In this document: positions 7,134-13,026 of the stretch, piece after piece
How positions within the stretch are numbered: position 1 is the first letter of the stretch
How the letters are laid out: every line of letters starts with the position of its first letter
Source: Candidatus Zixiibacteriota bacterium
Lineage (GTDB): Bacteria; Zixibacteria; MSB-5A5; JAUVRN01
DNA: 13,026 nt
Assembly: GCA_030597645.1 (NCBI GenBank)
Contig: JAUVRN010000018.1
Span: forward strand, 1 to 13,026
Direction: 5' to 3'
Program-made: the position numbers and the translations under genes
Notes under the pieces: model-generated
The model's database searches: none
Seen by the model: the letters and a program-made list of their open reading frames with translations, nothing else
What the model was told of the DNA's origin: nothing

Positions 7134-8831
7134 ATGAAAGCAGAGAAAACACCCACCGGGACGCAGATTTCGTGCAAGGGCTGGCAGCAGGAGGCGGCTC
7201 TGCGCATGCTCTGCAACAACCTCGATCCGGCTGTCGCCGAGCGGCCGGAGGATCTCGTTGTATACGGCGGGGGTGGCAAGGCCGCTCGCAACTGGGACTG
7301 CTACGCTGCGATCATGCGGTCCCTGCGCGAGCTCAAAGACGACGAAACGCTGCTGGTACAATCGGGGAAGCCCGTGGGCATCGCCACCACGCACCCGGAG
7401 GCGCCCCGGGTACTGATTGCCAACTCTAACCTGGTGGGGAAGTGGGCCACCTGGGACCACTTCCGGGAGCTCGACAGGCTCGGCCTCATGATGTTCGGCC
7501 AGATGACGGCCGGTTCCTGGATTTACATCGGTACGCAGGGCATTCTCCAGGGCACCTATGAGACATTTGCTACTGCCGCCCAAAAGCACTTCGGTGGCTC
7601 GCTGTCCGGTACCTGGACCCTCACCGGCGGAATGGGTGGAATGGGCGGTGCCCAGCCTCTTTCTGTGACCATGAACGACGGTGCCATTCTGGTGGTCGAG
7701 GTCGACCCGTCACGCATTCAGCGGCGGGTGGACATCGGCTACTGTGACAGGGCGACCGATTCGCTTGATACGGCACTCAAGTGGGTGCTCCAGGCCAAGG
7801 CCCAGGGCAAGCCGCTCTCCGTGGGCCTGGTGGGCAACTGCGCGGACATCCTGCCGGAGCTGGTCAGGCGGGACGAGATTCCCGATATGGTGACGGATCA
7901 GACGTCTGCGCACGATCCCCTGGGCGGCTACGTCCCTAACGATATCACGCTGGAGGAAGCACTGGGTCTGCGGACGCGGGACCCCGAGGACTACGTGCGA
8001 CGCAGCATGCATAGTATGGCCATCCACTGCCGGGCCATCCTCTACCTGCAGGCCCGGGGTGCCATCGCTTTCGACTACGGCAACAACCTCCGCGGCGCGG
8101 CCCAGGAGGCCGGCGTCGACAATGCCTTCGACTACCCCGGCTTTGTGCCCGAGTACATCCGACCCCTGTTCTGCGAGGGCAAGGGCCCGTTCCGATGGGT
8201 CGCCCTGTCCGGCAACCCCAATGACATTGCCGAGACCGATCGCATGGTGCTGCGTACATTCAAGGACAACGAGCCGTTGAAGCGATGGATCAAGCTTGCC
8301 CGCAAAAAGGTCCCATTCCAAGGACTTCCATCTCGTATATGCTGGCTGGGCATGGGCGAGCGGGCACTCTTCGGCGACAAGATCAACCGACTGGTGAAAC
8401 GGGGCAAAATCACGGCACCCATCGTCATCGGGCGCGATCACCTGGACTGCGGGTCGGTGGCATCGCCCAATCGAGAGACCGAGGCCATGAAAGACGGCTC
8501 CGACGCGGTGGCCGACTGGCCCATTCTCAACGCCCTGCTCAATGCAGTCTCAGGCGCATCATGGGTCTCGTTTCACCACGGTGGCGGTGTCGGCATGGGT
8601 CTGGCGCTGCATGCGGGTCAGGTCATCGTGGCAGACGGTACGCGTCAGATGGCCAGGAGGCTGGAGCGCGTTCTCACGAACGATCCGCTGATGGGCATCT
8701 TCCGCCACGTCGATGCCGGATACGATGAGGCCGTGGACACGGCCCGCCGCTTCGGCTGCAAGATCCCCATGGCTGATGGCCTGACGGGTACGGTGGCCCC
8801 GGAGCCGTCCCGGACTCCTGCTTCCACCTGA
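7134..8831 (+). CDS. hutU: Urocanate hydratase (urocanase)
   Basis: HutU is the cytoplasmic, NAD+-dependent enzyme that converts urocanate to 4-imidazolone-5-propanoate, the second step of histidine degradation. The 565 residues match the usual ~550-560 length. Visible family blocks are YGGGGKAARNW (from Tyr44), the glycine-rich GGMGGMGGAQP segment for NAD+ binding (from Gly165), TDQTSAHDPLGGY (254-266), GNNLRGAA, and the urocanase signature FQGLPSRICW (395-404). Cys403 in that signature corresponds to the conserved catalytic cysteine. RDHLDCGSVASPNRETEAM and HHGGGVGMG follow. The start at 7134 agrees with the family N-terminus (GWQQEAALRMLCNNLDP), although the ribosome-binding site is weak. 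The last ~15 residues (APEPSRTPAST) are a short non-conserved tail. It is the first gene of a six-gene cluster. No hutH is visible nearby. Confidence 0.98.
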   Translation: MKAEKTPTGTQISCKGWQQEAALRMLCNNLDPAVAERPEDLVVYGGGGKAARNWDCYAAIMRSLRELKDDETLLVQSGKPVGIATTHPEAPRVLIANSNLVGKWATWDHFRELDRLGLMMFGQMTAGSWIYIGTQGILQGTYETFATAAQKHFGGSLSGTWTLTGGMGGMGGAQPLSVTMNDGAILVVEVDPSRIQRRVDIGYCDRATDSLDTALKWVLQAKAQGKPLSVGLVGNCADILPELVRRDEIPDMVTDQTSAHDPLGGYVPNDITLEEALGLRTRDPEDYVRRSMHSMAIHCRAILYLQARGAIAFDYGNNLRGAAQEAGVDNAFDYPGFVPEYIRPLFCEGKGPFRWVALSGNPNDIAETDRMVLRTFKDNEPLKRWIKLARKKVPFQGLPSRICWLGMGERALFGDKINRLVKRGKITAPIVIGRDHLDCGSVASPNRETEAMKDGSDAVADWPILNALLNAVSGASWVSFHHGGGVGMGLALHAGQVIVADGTRQMARRLERVLTNDPLMGIFRHVDAGYDEAVDTARRFGCKIPMADGLTGTVAPEPSRTPAST

Positions 8832-8838
8832 CGGCCCG

Positions 8839-10161
8839 GTGAATACAGGTACTCCACCAGCATCCAGCCGACCGGCCGCCACAGAAGCGGCCACTCTCGT
8901 CGTGTCTCATGCGCGCGAGCTGCTGACGCTGGCGCCCGTGGGATCGCCCAGGCGGGGAGCACAGCTGCGGGAGCTCTGCATTATACCCGATGGCTGCGTG
9001 GCCGTGGCCGGCGACCGGATTATCGACGTGGGCACGTCGGTTGAAGTGCTGTCGCGCGTCCGGCGCGACGACGCCTGCACGGAGATCGATGCGACGGCGC
9101 ACGTGGTCAGCCCCGGGCTGATCGACCCGCACACGCATCCTGTTTACGCCGGCAACCGCGCCAGTGAATTCGAGATGCGCATCGAAGGCCGCTCCTACGA
9201 GGAGATCGCCGAGGCCGGGGGCGGCATCCGGGCCACGGTACGATCCACACGCGCAGCCGATTCCGATGCGCTTGTCCTGTATACCGCCGCACGTCTGGAA
9301 CGCATGCTCGCGTACGGCACCACCACCGCCGAAGCCAAGTCGGGCTACGGGCTCTCCGTGGACAGTGAGCTGGCACAGCTGAGGGCCATACGGACACTGG
9401 CCGGACAGCTCCCCATCGACCTGGTGCCGACGTTTCTCGGTGCACACGAGATCCCGGATGAATACCGCTCCGACCGCAAGGCGTACATCGACCTGGTGAT
9501 CCACGAGATGCTTCCCGCAGTAGAGCGCGACAGGCTGGCGGAGTTTTCCGACGTGTTCTGTGACCGCGGTGTCTACTCCATCGAAGAGACGCGCACACTT
9601 CAACATGCCGCCCGCGACAGGGGGCTGAAGCTCAAGCTGCACGCTGACGAACTGGCGTCCACCGGCGGTGCCGTACTGGCCGCGGAGGTGGGGGCCACAT
9701 CAGCGGGTCATCTCATCCGGATCTCCGACGGTGGGGTTCGCGCCCTGTCGGAGAGCGACACGCTGGCTGTACTCCTCCCCGGCACCAGTTTTTCGCTGGG
9801 TGCAACGCATTTTGCCCCCGGTCGTCGGCTCGTGGAGGCGGGTGCGGCGGTGGCGCTTGCCACCGATTGCAACGCGGGCTCCTGCAACACCGAATCTCTC
9901 CAGATGGCGGCAGCTCTGGCGGCGCAGTATTATCGCTTCACGGCGGCCGAGTGCTGGGTGGCCATGACCACCAACGCGGCGTGGGCCGTGGGGCGCGGCG
10001 ATCGAATCGGTTCGATCGCACCGGGTTACCAGGCTGACCTGGTGATCTGGGACATGGAGGACCACCGGGAATTGCCTTTCCATTTCGGTGTCAATCTGGC
10101 GCACTCGGTCATCAAGGGCGGCCGGACGGTGGTACAACAGGGAAGCCTATGCGACGGATGA
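8839..10161 (+). CDS. hutI: Imidazolonepropionase
   Basis: HutI hydrolyses 4-imidazolone-5-propanoate to N-formimidoyl-L-glutamate, the step after urocanase. It belongs to the metal-dependent amidohydrolase superfamily (cytoplasmic TIM barrel). The metal-site pattern is complete: HTH (His98, His100) in the block GLIDPHTHPVYAGNRASEF, His268 in LHADEL with Glu271, His291 in SAGHL, and Asp343 in ATDCNAGSC. Other family blocks are KSGYGL and TFLGAHEIPDEY. At 440 residues it is slightly longer than typical family members because of an N-terminal extension of about 18 residues. The GTG start at 8839 has no clear Shine-Dalgarno sequence and lies seven bases after the hutU stop. A GTG at 8902 is an in-frame alternative, so translation may rely on coupling to hutU. 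The 3' end overlaps the next gene by 13 bases. Confidence 0.97.
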   Translation: MNTGTPPASSRPAATEAATLVVSHARELLTLAPVGSPRRGAQLRELCIIPDGCVAVAGDRIIDVGTSVEVLSRVRRDDACTEIDATAHVVSPGLIDPHTHPVYAGNRASEFEMRIEGRSYEEIAEAGGGIRATVRSTRAADSDALVLYTAARLERMLAYGTTTAEAKSGYGLSVDSELAQLRAIRTLAGQLPIDLVPTFLGAHEIPDEYRSDRKAYIDLVIHEMLPAVERDRLAEFSDVFCDRGVYSIEETRTLQHAARDRGLKLKLHADELASTGGAVLAAEVGATSAGHLIRISDGGVRALSESDTLAVLLPGTSFSLGATHFAPGRRLVEAGAAVALATDCNAGSCNTESLQMAAALAAQYYRFTAAECWVAMTTNAAWAVGRGDRIGSIAPGYQADLVIWDMEDHRELPFHFGVNLAHSVIKGGRTVVQQGSLCDG

Positions 10162-10667
10162 TACCGGCCTCGTTCCGGCTCCCGGTAGTGGTTGCTGCGG
10201 CCATGGCCCTGTGGCTCACCGCGGGAGGATGTGGCCCGTACAGCTTTGATCCGGCGGGTCGCCAGGAGTACGCCGACGTGGCGATACCCCTGTTCGAAAA
10301 CCGCACCCGAGAGTACGGTATACGGGAATTGCTGACGGAGGGTGTGATCAACGGCTCTATTCAGGATGGGACCCTGCCCGTGGTCAACGAGCGGCGGGCC
10401 GCGGCCGTCCTGCGGGGGACGGTGACCGGGTTCGTTCGCCGGCCATTTACCTACAAAGCTGATGAGACGGTGCAACAATACCGGGTCATCATCACGATCT
10501 CGGCGCGTCTGGAGGATCCGGTCCGACGCAATGTGATATGGGAAGAAGGTGAGATGGTGCAGTGGGGCATCTATGAGGCCGAAACCGAGACCGAGGACCA
10601 GGGCAAGACACGTGCGATCGCCAAACTGGCCGAGGACATAGTCAACAGGACGGTGAAGGGATGGTAG
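10149..10667 (+). CDS. LptE-like outer-membrane lipoprotein
   Basis: The 172-residue protein has a basic N-terminus, a hydrophobic signal segment (about residues 11-25) and a lipobox-like AGGC with Cys28, then GPYSF. The mature part carries the pattern VAIPLFENRTREYGIRELLTEGV and a later beta-rich section with VNERRAAAVLRGTV and YRVIITISARL. This arrangement is typical of the LptE family of FCB-group bacteria, in which a lipoprotein plugs the LptD barrel and delivers lipopolysaccharide to the outer leaflet. lptD is not in the window. AGGGA lies about seven bases before the ATG. An ATG three codons later (10158) is possible. The -3 lipobox position is Ala rather than the preferred Leu, which is acceptable but not ideal. 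Function is by family resemblance only. Confidence 0.75.
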   Translation: MRRMIPASFRLPVVVAAAMALWLTAGGCGPYSFDPAGRQEYADVAIPLFENRTREYGIRELLTEGVINGSIQDGTLPVVNERRAAAVLRGTVTGFVRRPFTYKADETVQQYRVIITISARLEDPVRRNVIWEEGEMVQWGIYEAETETEDQGKTRAIAKLAEDIVNRTVKGW

Positions 10668-11698
10668 GGAGCATCAACAGGGTGATGCGCGGTGCAATAT
10701 GGGCCTTTCTTGCCGTGAGTCTGGCTGTCGCTCCTGCACGGGCGCAGATCGACGATGGTGCGGGCACCGCCGGCTTTACGTTTCTGACGATTCCCCAGAG
10801 TGCCCGGCTCGTGGCTCTCGGGACGGCCGCCGTGGCCGAAGTCAACGATGAAGCGGCCTTTCAGCTCAATCCCGCCGGATTCGCCCAGCAGCGACTCCGC
10901 CATTGGTCGGCCACGTATGCCAACCTCTTCACGGACGTGCAGAGCGGCTTTCTGACATACAGCCAGGCTGTCGGGATGGAGACGACGGTTGGGGCGGCAC
11001 TGACCTATCTCTCCAGCGGCGGCATTCCCAAGCGAGGTCTGCTAAACGAGGACCTCGGCACGTACAGCTTTTCGGATGCGGCCCTGACATTGTCCGTGGG
11101 AACGCGGGTCGTGGGCAGCCCCGACACGCTGTCGGCCAGGGTCAAACGCCGTCTCAAGAAATCGGTCGGGTTTCGCCTCGACGCCGGAGTCTCGGTCAAA
11201 GGCATCTACGAAAAGCTCGACACCTATTCGGCCAGCGGTTTCGCGGTAGATCTCGGTGTGCTCGCACATCTCCCCGATGACCGCACGCGGATCGGCCTCT
11301 CGGTGATCAACCTCGGCGCTCAGACTTCGGCGTTCATCGACGAGGCGGACGATCTTCCCATTGCGTTCATCACGGGCCTGCGCCACGAGCTCCGGGAGGC
11401 ACCGTTGCTGGTCACCGCCGATATCCGGGTGCCCACAAACAACAAGGTCCGGTTCGGTGTGGGCGGTGAACTCAAGCTGGGTGCGACCCGGAACCGGCCT
11501 GCTCCGATCGCCCTTCGCGCTGGTTACAGCTCGCAGGGACGGGACCTCAAGACGACGGCTGAGGACTCGGGTATCGCCGGTTTTTCGTTTGGACTGGGCC
11601 TACGCTGGCGAACGCTCTTGCTCGACTATTCGTTCACGCCCGGCCTCGGGCTGGGTACACTGCACCGGTTTACCCTGGCAGGGAACGTCGGATCATGA
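10661..11698 (+). CDS. PorV/PorQ-family outer-membrane beta-barrel protein
   Basis: The 345-residue protein starts with a signal peptide cleaved after APARA (residue 28, followed by QIDD). The mature N-terminus has the PorV/PorQ family hallmark: FLTIPQSARLVALGTAAVA, then NDEAAFQLNPAGFA and a run of amphipathic strands (YANLFTDVQSGFLTYSQ, TTVGAALTYLSSGG). The C-terminal half alternates short strands and charged turns, ending in a LDYSFTPGLGLGTLHRFTLAGN barrel-like stretch. In Bacteroidetes PorV shuttles type IX secretion cargo and PorQ belongs to the same fold, but many relatives in other FCB phyla have no known role. No other Por genes are seen here, so I do not infer a type IX system. The start overlaps the LptE-like stop by seven bases; a second ATG at 10685 would give a shorter signal peptide. 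Confidence 0.85.
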   Translation: MVGSINRVMRGAIWAFLAVSLAVAPARAQIDDGAGTAGFTFLTIPQSARLVALGTAAVAEVNDEAAFQLNPAGFAQQRLRHWSATYANLFTDVQSGFLTYSQAVGMETTVGAALTYLSSGGIPKRGLLNEDLGTYSFSDAALTLSVGTRVVGSPDTLSARVKRRLKKSVGFRLDAGVSVKGIYEKLDTYSASGFAVDLGVLAHLPDDRTRIGLSVINLGAQTSAFIDEADDLPIAFITGLRHELREAPLLVTADIRVPTNNKVRFGVGGELKLGATRNRPAPIALRAGYSSQGRDLKTTAEDSGIAGFSFGLGLRWRTLLLDYSFTPGLGLGTLHRFTLAGNVGS

Positions 11699-12147
11699 TC
11701 AGACGCCTGATCTGGCTGCTGGTGCTGGCGGGCCTGGCCGCTTCAGCCTGCAGTCCCTCTTCGGGTGATCCTCGCGGAGCCGTGCTTGATTTCCTGCGTG
11801 CGGTTGGCAATGCCGACACACTGACGATCCTCCGGGGCATTACCGTAGAGGCGCCGTACACTATTCTCCCCGACACCGGTCTCGCCGATGCCGGGGCGCG
11901 TGCGGATACCGTGATGGTGGCACGCCTGGTCCAGGAGCTCTCGATCGGCGGAGAACTGCACAAGCGCTGGCAGACCCACACTATGGTCGTGGGCGACGCG
12001 GAAGTGCGCGGGGATTCGGCTCTGGTCGAGGTGACCCGGTTGGATAAGTCCAGGGGTGTGCAGGTGTACAACAAGTTCGGCCTGGTGGCCAACAACGGGT
12101 ACTGGCAGATCTACTCGTTCATGACCCGGCCGGGCCCCACCTTGTGA
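11695..12147 (+). CDS. Small lipoprotein of unknown function, possible NTF2-like fold
   Basis: The 150-residue protein has a signal peptide with a lipobox-like LAASAC, giving acylated Cys19 followed by SPSSGDP. The mature part begins DPRGAVLDFLRAVGNADTLTIL and ends in strands with VGDAEVRGDSALVEVTRLD and NNGYWQIYSF. This helix-then-sheet order with a closing tryptophan strand resembles the NTF2-like/DUF4878-type lipoproteins, but that is only a pattern impression. ATGA overlaps the stop of the PorV-like gene by four bases, which suggests translational coupling. An AGGGAA lies about ten bases upstream. I cannot assign a function; periplasmic and outer-membrane association is inferred from the lipobox. 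Confidence 0.75.
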   Translation: MIRRLIWLLVLAGLAASACSPSSGDPRGAVLDFLRAVGNADTLTILRGITVEAPYTILPDTGLADAGARADTVMVARLVQELSIGGELHKRWQTHTMVVGDAEVRGDSALVEVTRLDKSRGVQVYNKFGLVANNGYWQIYSFMTRPGPTL

Positions 12148-12653
12148 ACGTATCGCCCGGCGTCGAAGACCTCAAGAGTGTGCTCGAGCGCCTGGCCTCC
12201 CAGCCACGCGCTCTGTTCGAGATCTGTTCCGGTGCCGGCCGCGCCCGACTGGCGCAGCCCGTCGCACCCGGCAAGTGGTCACCGCTGCAGATCATCCAGC
12301 ACCTCACCGGCTGTGACAGGGAAGCCCTGCTACCACGTATCGAGAAGATGCTTGCGGAGGACCATCCGTTTCTGCCGGCGTCCGATCAGGCTCGATGGAT
12401 GGCACAACACGGCGCGGTACACGATCATCAGGCGGTGGTGCTGATCAACGAGTTCGCGCGACTGAGGGAGAAATCGGTGATCCTGCTCTTCGACTTGTCC
12501 CGGGAGGAGTGGTTGCGCACGGGCCGCCACGAGGAGCGCGGGCAGATCACTCTGTATGACCTCGCGGTCCACTTTGCCGCTCACGACGAGAGTCACCGCA
12601 GGCAGATTGCACAGCACCTGGCCCGCGATTCCAAGTTGAACACCGGTCTGTGA
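12144..12653 (+). CDS. DinB-superfamily (four-helix metal-binding) protein
   Basis: The 169-residue, probably cytoplasmic protein starts with GTG in a GTGA overlap with the previous stop. There is no Shine-Dalgarno sequence, so translational coupling is likely. It carries the DinB-like metal triad: His53 in KWSPLQIIQHLTGCDRE, and His147 plus His151 in HFAAHDESHRRQI. DinB/YfiT-type proteins bind a divalent metal; related members use bacillithiol or mycothiol as cofactor or have unknown substrates, so no reaction is assigned. The all-helical composition and typical length (150-180 residues) fit. The 3' end contains a promoter-like sequence for the downstream tRNA. The gene is last in the cluster and functionally unrelated to its neighbours as far as can be seen. 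Confidence 0.85.
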   Translation: MNVSPGVEDLKSVLERLASQPRALFEICSGAGRARLAQPVAPGKWSPLQIIQHLTGCDREALLPRIEKMLAEDHPFLPASDQARWMAQHGAVHDHQAVVLINEFARLREKSVILLFDLSREEWLRTGRHEERGQITLYDLAVHFAAHDESHRRQIAQHLARDSKLNTGL

Positions 12654-12663
12654 CCCCTATATT
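12636..12663 (+). promoter_or_regulatory. Candidate promoter for tRNA-Ser(UGA), inside the end of the DinB-like gene
   Basis: TTGAAC (12636-12641) and TATATT (12658-12663) are separated by 16 bases. The predicted start, about seven bases after the -10, coincides with the first base of the tRNA at 12671. This is the best sigma-70-like match in the window. Confidence 0.55.
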
Positions 12664-12670
12664 GGCCCCC

Positions 12671-12754
12671 GGAGGGTTAGACCTAATTGGTAAGGCAACG
12701 GACTTGAAATCCGTCGGGTGCAAGCCCTTGGGGGTTCGAGTCCCCCACCCTCCG
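12671..12754 (+). tRNA. tRNA-Ser, anticodon UGA
   Basis: The acceptor stem GGAGGGT (12671-12677) pairs with ACCCTCC (12747-12753), with discriminator G at 12754. The anticodon stem ACGGA/TCCGT encloses loop CTTGAAA, giving anticodon UGA (reads UCN serine codons). A long variable arm (GGGT...GCCC) marks a class II tRNA, and the T arm is GGGGG-TTCGAGT-CCCCC. The terminal CCA is not encoded. The D arm is imperfect: pairing 10-12 with 23-25 gives an A-G mismatch in the middle. Confidence 0.95.
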
Positions 12755-12790
12755 CATGATATTCCGATTCGTGCCGGGCGTGCTGCCGAC

Positions 12791-12818
12791 TTGCGCCGCA
12801 AGAGGGAATCCCTATTTT
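12791..12818 (+). promoter_or_regulatory. Candidate promoter for tRNA-Ser(GCU)
   Basis: TTGCGC (12791-12796) and TATTTT (12813-12818) have a 16-base spacer. The predicted start would lie about 35 bases upstream of the tRNA, so a 5' leader would be removed by RNase P. The match is moderate, and readthrough from the first tRNA is an alternative. Confidence 0.3.
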
Positions 12819-12829
12819 GGCGGGCTCGG

Positions 12830-12858
12830 GGCATGCGCCTGCATGCCGCACTTTGTGC
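12830..12858 (+). promoter_or_regulatory. Two back-to-back hairpins just upstream of tRNA-Ser(GCU)
   Basis: GGCATGC (12830-12836) pairs perfectly with GCATGCC (12841-12847) over a GCCT loop. Immediately after, GCAC (12848-12851) pairs with GTGC (12855-12858) over TTT. The second ends one base before the mature tRNA. No T run follows, so they do not look like a terminator; they may guide processing of the precursor. Confidence 0.35.
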
Positions 12859-12859
12859 T

Positions 12860-12946
12860 GGAGGGGTGGCCGAGCGGCTGAAGGCAGCTGCCTGCTAAGC
12901 AGTTAACCGGGCAACCGGTTCCAGGGTTCGAATCCCTGCCCCTCCG
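12860..12946 (+). tRNA. tRNA-Ser, anticodon GCU
   Basis: The acceptor stem GGAGGGG (12860-12866) pairs with CCCCTCC (12939-12945), with discriminator G at 12946. The D arm is standard (GCC...GGC). The anticodon stem GCTGC/GCAGT holds loop CTGCTAA, anticodon GCU (reads AGC/AGU serine). A strong six-pair variable arm AACCGG-GCAA-CCGGTT confirms class II. The T arm is CAGGG-TTCGAAT-CCCTG. CCA is not encoded. Confidence 0.97.
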
Positions 12947-12948
12947 CT

Positions 12949-12979
12949 TTGAACCTGCGCCAGAGCCAGCGTGTACACT
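12949..12979 (+). promoter_or_regulatory. Candidate promoter at the right edge
   Basis: TTGAAC (12949-12954) and TACACT (12974-12979) are spaced by 19 bases, longer than ideal. The predicted start is near 12986. It carries the same -35 hexamer as the tRNA-Ser(UGA) promoter candidate. Confidence 0.3.
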
Positions 12980-12985
12980 AAGGAC

Positions 12986-13026
12986 AGGTGCGGTCGCGAG
13001 GGAGGCTAACGCGCGTCGAGGTTTCC
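12986..13026 (+). ncRNA. ffs: Possible 5' end of the SRP RNA gene (small bacterial type), truncated by the window edge
   Basis: After the promoter-like sequence comes an unannotated GC-rich stretch that starts AGGTGCGGTC and ends GAGGTTTCC at the edge. Bacterial small SRP RNAs often begin GGTGC and reach the invariant GGTCAGG loop after roughly 40 bases, preceded by a GTTTACC-like string in E. coli. Here 41 bases are present and the diagnostic loop would lie just outside. A tRNA-Ser followed by SRP RNA and dnaX is a known order in Bacillus. The call is inference; a leader of a protein gene is the alternative. Confidence 0.3.

Noticed and set aside
7710..9642. Minus-strand open frames (7710-8441, 8674-9642) over hutU and hutI
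   Set aside because: Both hut proteins are certain from conserved motifs, and the antisense products resemble nothing known.
10661..11698. Type IX secretion system
   Set aside because: Only a PorV/PorQ-like protein is present. No other Por/Gld/Spr gene or C-terminal sorting domain is visible, and such proteins occur in phyla without the system.
12671..12754. Selenocysteine tRNA
   Set aside because: The anticodon is UGA as read 5' to 3' in the tRNA (serine UCN decoding), not UCA, and the acceptor stem has seven rather than eight pairs.
12650..12898. Open frames on both strands across the serine tRNAs
   Set aside because: They are translations of tRNA sequence; similar spurious proteins are common in databases. 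The tRNA folds explain the region.
1..13026. CRISPR arrays, insertion sequences, integrases, phage genes
   Set aside because: No regularly spaced repeats, transposase or integrase motifs, or target-site duplications were found on reading both strands.

Overview
This 13 kb window is bacterial chromosomal DNA, GC-rich and densely coded. Three things point to the Fibrobacteres-Chlorobi-Bacteroidetes (FCB) side of the tree. There is a PorV/PorQ-type outer-membrane protein, an LptE-like lipoprotein, and a large secreted beta-propeller protein that ends in a dockerin. Candidate phyla such as Zixibacteria fit well. This placement is inference from gene content; the window has no phylogenetic marker such as rRNA.

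Layout. (1) Positions 1-2679, minus strand: a class A penicillin-binding protein (peptidoglycan glycosyltransferase/transpeptidase), then downstream the N-terminal part of an unrecognised single-pass membrane protein that runs off the left edge. (2) 2680-3211: a roughly 530-base divergent intergenic region with a promoter candidate in each direction and two hairpins in the leader of the rightward gene. (3) 3212-6979, plus strand: one 1255-residue secreted protein with a signal peptide, an N-terminal beta-sandwich-like region, a PQQ-type beta-propeller, a long unclassified region and a dockerin type I domain. A strong intrinsic terminator follows. (4) 7134-12653, plus strand: six tightly packed genes, namely hutU, hutI, an LptE-like lipoprotein, a PorV/PorQ-like barrel, a small lipoprotein and a DinB-fold protein. 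HutU and HutI are seven bases apart, and every later junction overlaps by 4-13 bases, so this looks like one transcription unit. (5) 12671-12946: two class II serine tRNAs (UGA and GCU anticodons). At the right edge there is a promoter-like sequence and what may be the first ~40 bases of the SRP RNA gene.

How they work together. HutU and HutI perform the second and third steps of histidine catabolism (urocanate to imidazolonepropionate to formiminoglutamate). hutH and the formiminoglutamate enzymes are not in the window. The genes after hutI concern the cell envelope (LptE-like, PorV/PorQ-like, small lipoprotein), so the operon joins catabolism and outer-membrane functions with no obvious biochemical link. 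No mobile element, CRISPR array or phage gene is visible. I see no clear new biological system. The most unusual items are the dockerin-tagged propeller protein with its unclassified middle, the mixed hut/envelope operon, an octapeptide-repeat insert in the penicillin-binding protein, and the serine tRNA/possible SRP RNA cluster.
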